NCBI GenBank assembly: GCA_937895345.1
Contig: CALAWP010000065.1
Coordinates: 1-13,780 of the forward strand
Reading direction: 5' to 3'
Source: an uncultured Paenibacillus sp.
Lineage (GTDB): Bacteria > Bacillota > Bacilli > Paenibacillales > Paenibacillaceae
DNA: 13,780 nucleotides
Position 1 is the stretch's first letter; each line of letters opens with the position of its first letter. A program made the translations under genes and the position numbers. The notes beneath the pieces were generated by a model. The model saw nothing but the letters and a program-made list of their open reading frames with translations, was not told the origin of the DNA and made no database searches. Below, piece after piece: positions 12,776 through 13,780 of the stretch.

Positions 12776-13720
12776 TTATCCCCTCTCCAATTCGCGAACT
12801 TCGAACGGCGTCAGCATCGCCTCGATTTGAGGACGGTGCGGCTCGTACCATTCCGGCAGCATCAGCTTGCCGCCCAGCCGTTTCGGCTCCTCGTCCCTTG
12901 CAAAGCCTGGAGGATCGGTAGCGATTTCGAACAAAATGCCGCCTTCCTCGCGGAAGTAAATCGCGTTGAAATATTGACGGTCGACGATCGGCGTCGGCTG
13001 AAAGCCGCTTTGTTCCACATGATTTCTCCAGCGGGCATGCTCGGCGTCGTCTTTGGCGCGCCAGGCGATATGATGCACGGTGCCGTGTCCGCCGCCGCCA
13101 AATGGAACCGGCGAACCGTTCAAGTCGATGACGTTGCCGAGATCGCCATGGGAGCGGTAGCGGACATACCCGGCATCCTCGCCGATTTTTTGCAGCCCCA
13201 TTACGTTCTCCAGCACATGGGCCGTCCGGTCGGGAGCCGTGCTGAGCAATACCGCTCCGCCAAATCCTTTAATCGCTTTGTCGGCCGGCACGCCGCCGAA
13301 CGACCATCCGCTCTCATCGCCTTCCGAGCGCTCGACGATTTCGTTCCGAAGCCCGTCCGGATCGCTGAACTGCAAATAGGTTTCTCCGAAACGGTTCGCC
13401 TCCTGCACCTCAACGCCGAACCTCTCCAGCCTTTCCTTCCAGAATGAATATGAGCCTTTCGGCACGGCGTAACTCGTTATCCCGACTTGCCCCCCGCCGA
13501 TTCGGCCCTTGCGGGAATCCTTCCATGGGAAAAATGTGATAATCGTGCCGGGACTGCCCATTTCATCCCCGAAGTACAGATGATACACTTCCGGCGCATC
13601 GAAATTGATCGTTTTTTTCACGAGCCGAAGTCCCAAAATGCCTGCGTAAAAATCGGTTGTCGCCTGCGCGTCCCTAACGAACGCGGTAATATGATGAATG
13701 CCCGCGGTTTGCATAGACAT
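12776..13720 (-). CDS. Ring-cleaving dioxygenase, MhqO/MhqE family (two VOC domains)
   Basis: The ATG at 13720 follows GAGGAGTGTTATCC, a good RBS. The frame continues upstream to the window edge without a better start. The 314-residue protein is a tandem of vicinal-oxygen-chelate modules. The first runs from AGIHHITAFVRDAQATTDFY (6-25) to FSDPDGLRNEIVE (118-130), and the second from about residue 155 to 270. Metal ligands of extradiol-type dioxygenases fit His9 or His10 (GIHHIT), His216 or His217 (VHHIAW) and Glu265 (LFEIATD). The family acts on catechol/hydroquinone-type compounds in Bacillus quinone stress. MhqO and MhqE are close paralogues and cannot be separated by eye. The following esterase gene favours mhqE by order, so I leave the symbol blank. 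It is the first gene of the operon within the window. Confidence 0.88.
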   Translation of the reverse strand: MSMQTAGIHHITAFVRDAQATTDFYAGILGLRLVKKTINFDAPEVYHLYFGDEMGSPGTIITFFPWKDSRKGRIGGGQVGITSYAVPKGSYSFWKERLERFGVEVQEANRFGETYLQFSDPDGLRNEIVERSEGDESGWSFGGVPADKAIKGFGGAVLLSTAPDRTAHVLENVMGLQKIGEDAGYVRYRSHGDLGNVIDLNGSPVPFGGGGHGTVHHIAWRAKDDAEHARWRNHVEQSGFQPTPIVDRQYFNAIYFREEGGILFEIATDPPGFARDEEPKRLGGKLMLPEWYEPHRPQIEAMLTPFEVRELERG

Positions 13721-13745
13721 GGATAACACTCCTCGTATAGTATTT

Positions 13746-13763
13746 CTAGAACATAACTTCGAG
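13746..13763. promoter_or_regulatory. Inverted repeat upstream of the mhq-like operon, candidate regulator site
   Basis: CTAGAA and TTCGAG flank CATAAC, a dyad with one mismatch located 26 bp ahead of the dioxygenase start. The half-site CTCGAA recalls the core of the B. subtilis MhqR operator, but there the halves are adjacent, whereas here six bases separate them. The promoter itself is not clearly visible and may lie beyond the window. Confidence 0.3.
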
Positions 13764-13780
13764 TCATTTTCCAGCACCCG

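Noticed and set aside
12482..13447. A 321-codon plus-strand frame across mhqD and the dioxygenase
   Set aside because: It spans two recognised minus-strand genes and their junction and has no RBS or motif, so it is a shadow.

Overview
The window looks like chromosomal DNA of a GC-rich, endospore-forming Firmicute, most likely in the Paenibacillaceae (Paenibacillus/Cohnella type). This is inferred from strong AGGAGG-type ribosome binding sites, Bacillus-type sigma-A promoters, a phosphorelay-type (KinA/KinB-like) histidine kinase, a YtiB-type carbonic anhydrase, an MhqD-type esterase, and GC-rich genes separated by AT-rich promoters. No rRNA, tRNA, CRISPR array, transposase or phage gene is visible. 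Most of the window reads as ordinary chromosomal gene content. I found no convincing novel multi-gene system.

Layout. 1-480: the 3' part of a TetR-type regulator, cut by the window edge and visibly more AT-rich than what follows. 567-791 (-): a very acidic Glu/Ala-rich small protein with its own promoter, a strong RBS and a terminator. 1061-2337 (+): two membrane proteins of unknown role, the second resembling LiaI/LiaF-type small membrane proteins. 2485-4761 (+): an orphan membrane sensor kinase (HAMP-PAS-HisKA-HATPase), preceded by a sigma-H-like promoter. 4832-6452 (+): mqnB and mqnD, two steps of the futalosine route to menaquinone. 6549-7118 (+): a beta-carbonic anhydrase (ytiB) with its own promoter and terminator. 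7179-7982 (+): an unknown membrane protein with a soluble C-terminal domain.

8083-8991 (-): a thioredoxin-reductase-fold flavoprotein with a CPYC active site but a degenerate NADPH motif. It is divergent from 9184-10179 (+), an intracellular GH43 glycosidase. Convergent to the glycosidase is 10449-11387 (-), an ArsR-type HTH regulator with a long C-terminal beta-rich domain. The two genes share an AT-rich upstream motif, so they may form a small sugar-response unit. Between their 3' ends lie two strong hairpins and a GC-rich imperfect tandem repeat. 11552-13720 (-): a tightly packed three-gene operon (ring-cleaving dioxygenase, MhqD-like esterase, flavin reductase-like protein) ending in a clear terminator. 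It resembles the quinone/electrophile-detoxification mhq operons of Bacillus.

Quinone chemistry appears twice, as menaquinone synthesis (mqnBD) and quinone detoxification (mhq-like), but in separate transcription units, so no functional link is claimed.
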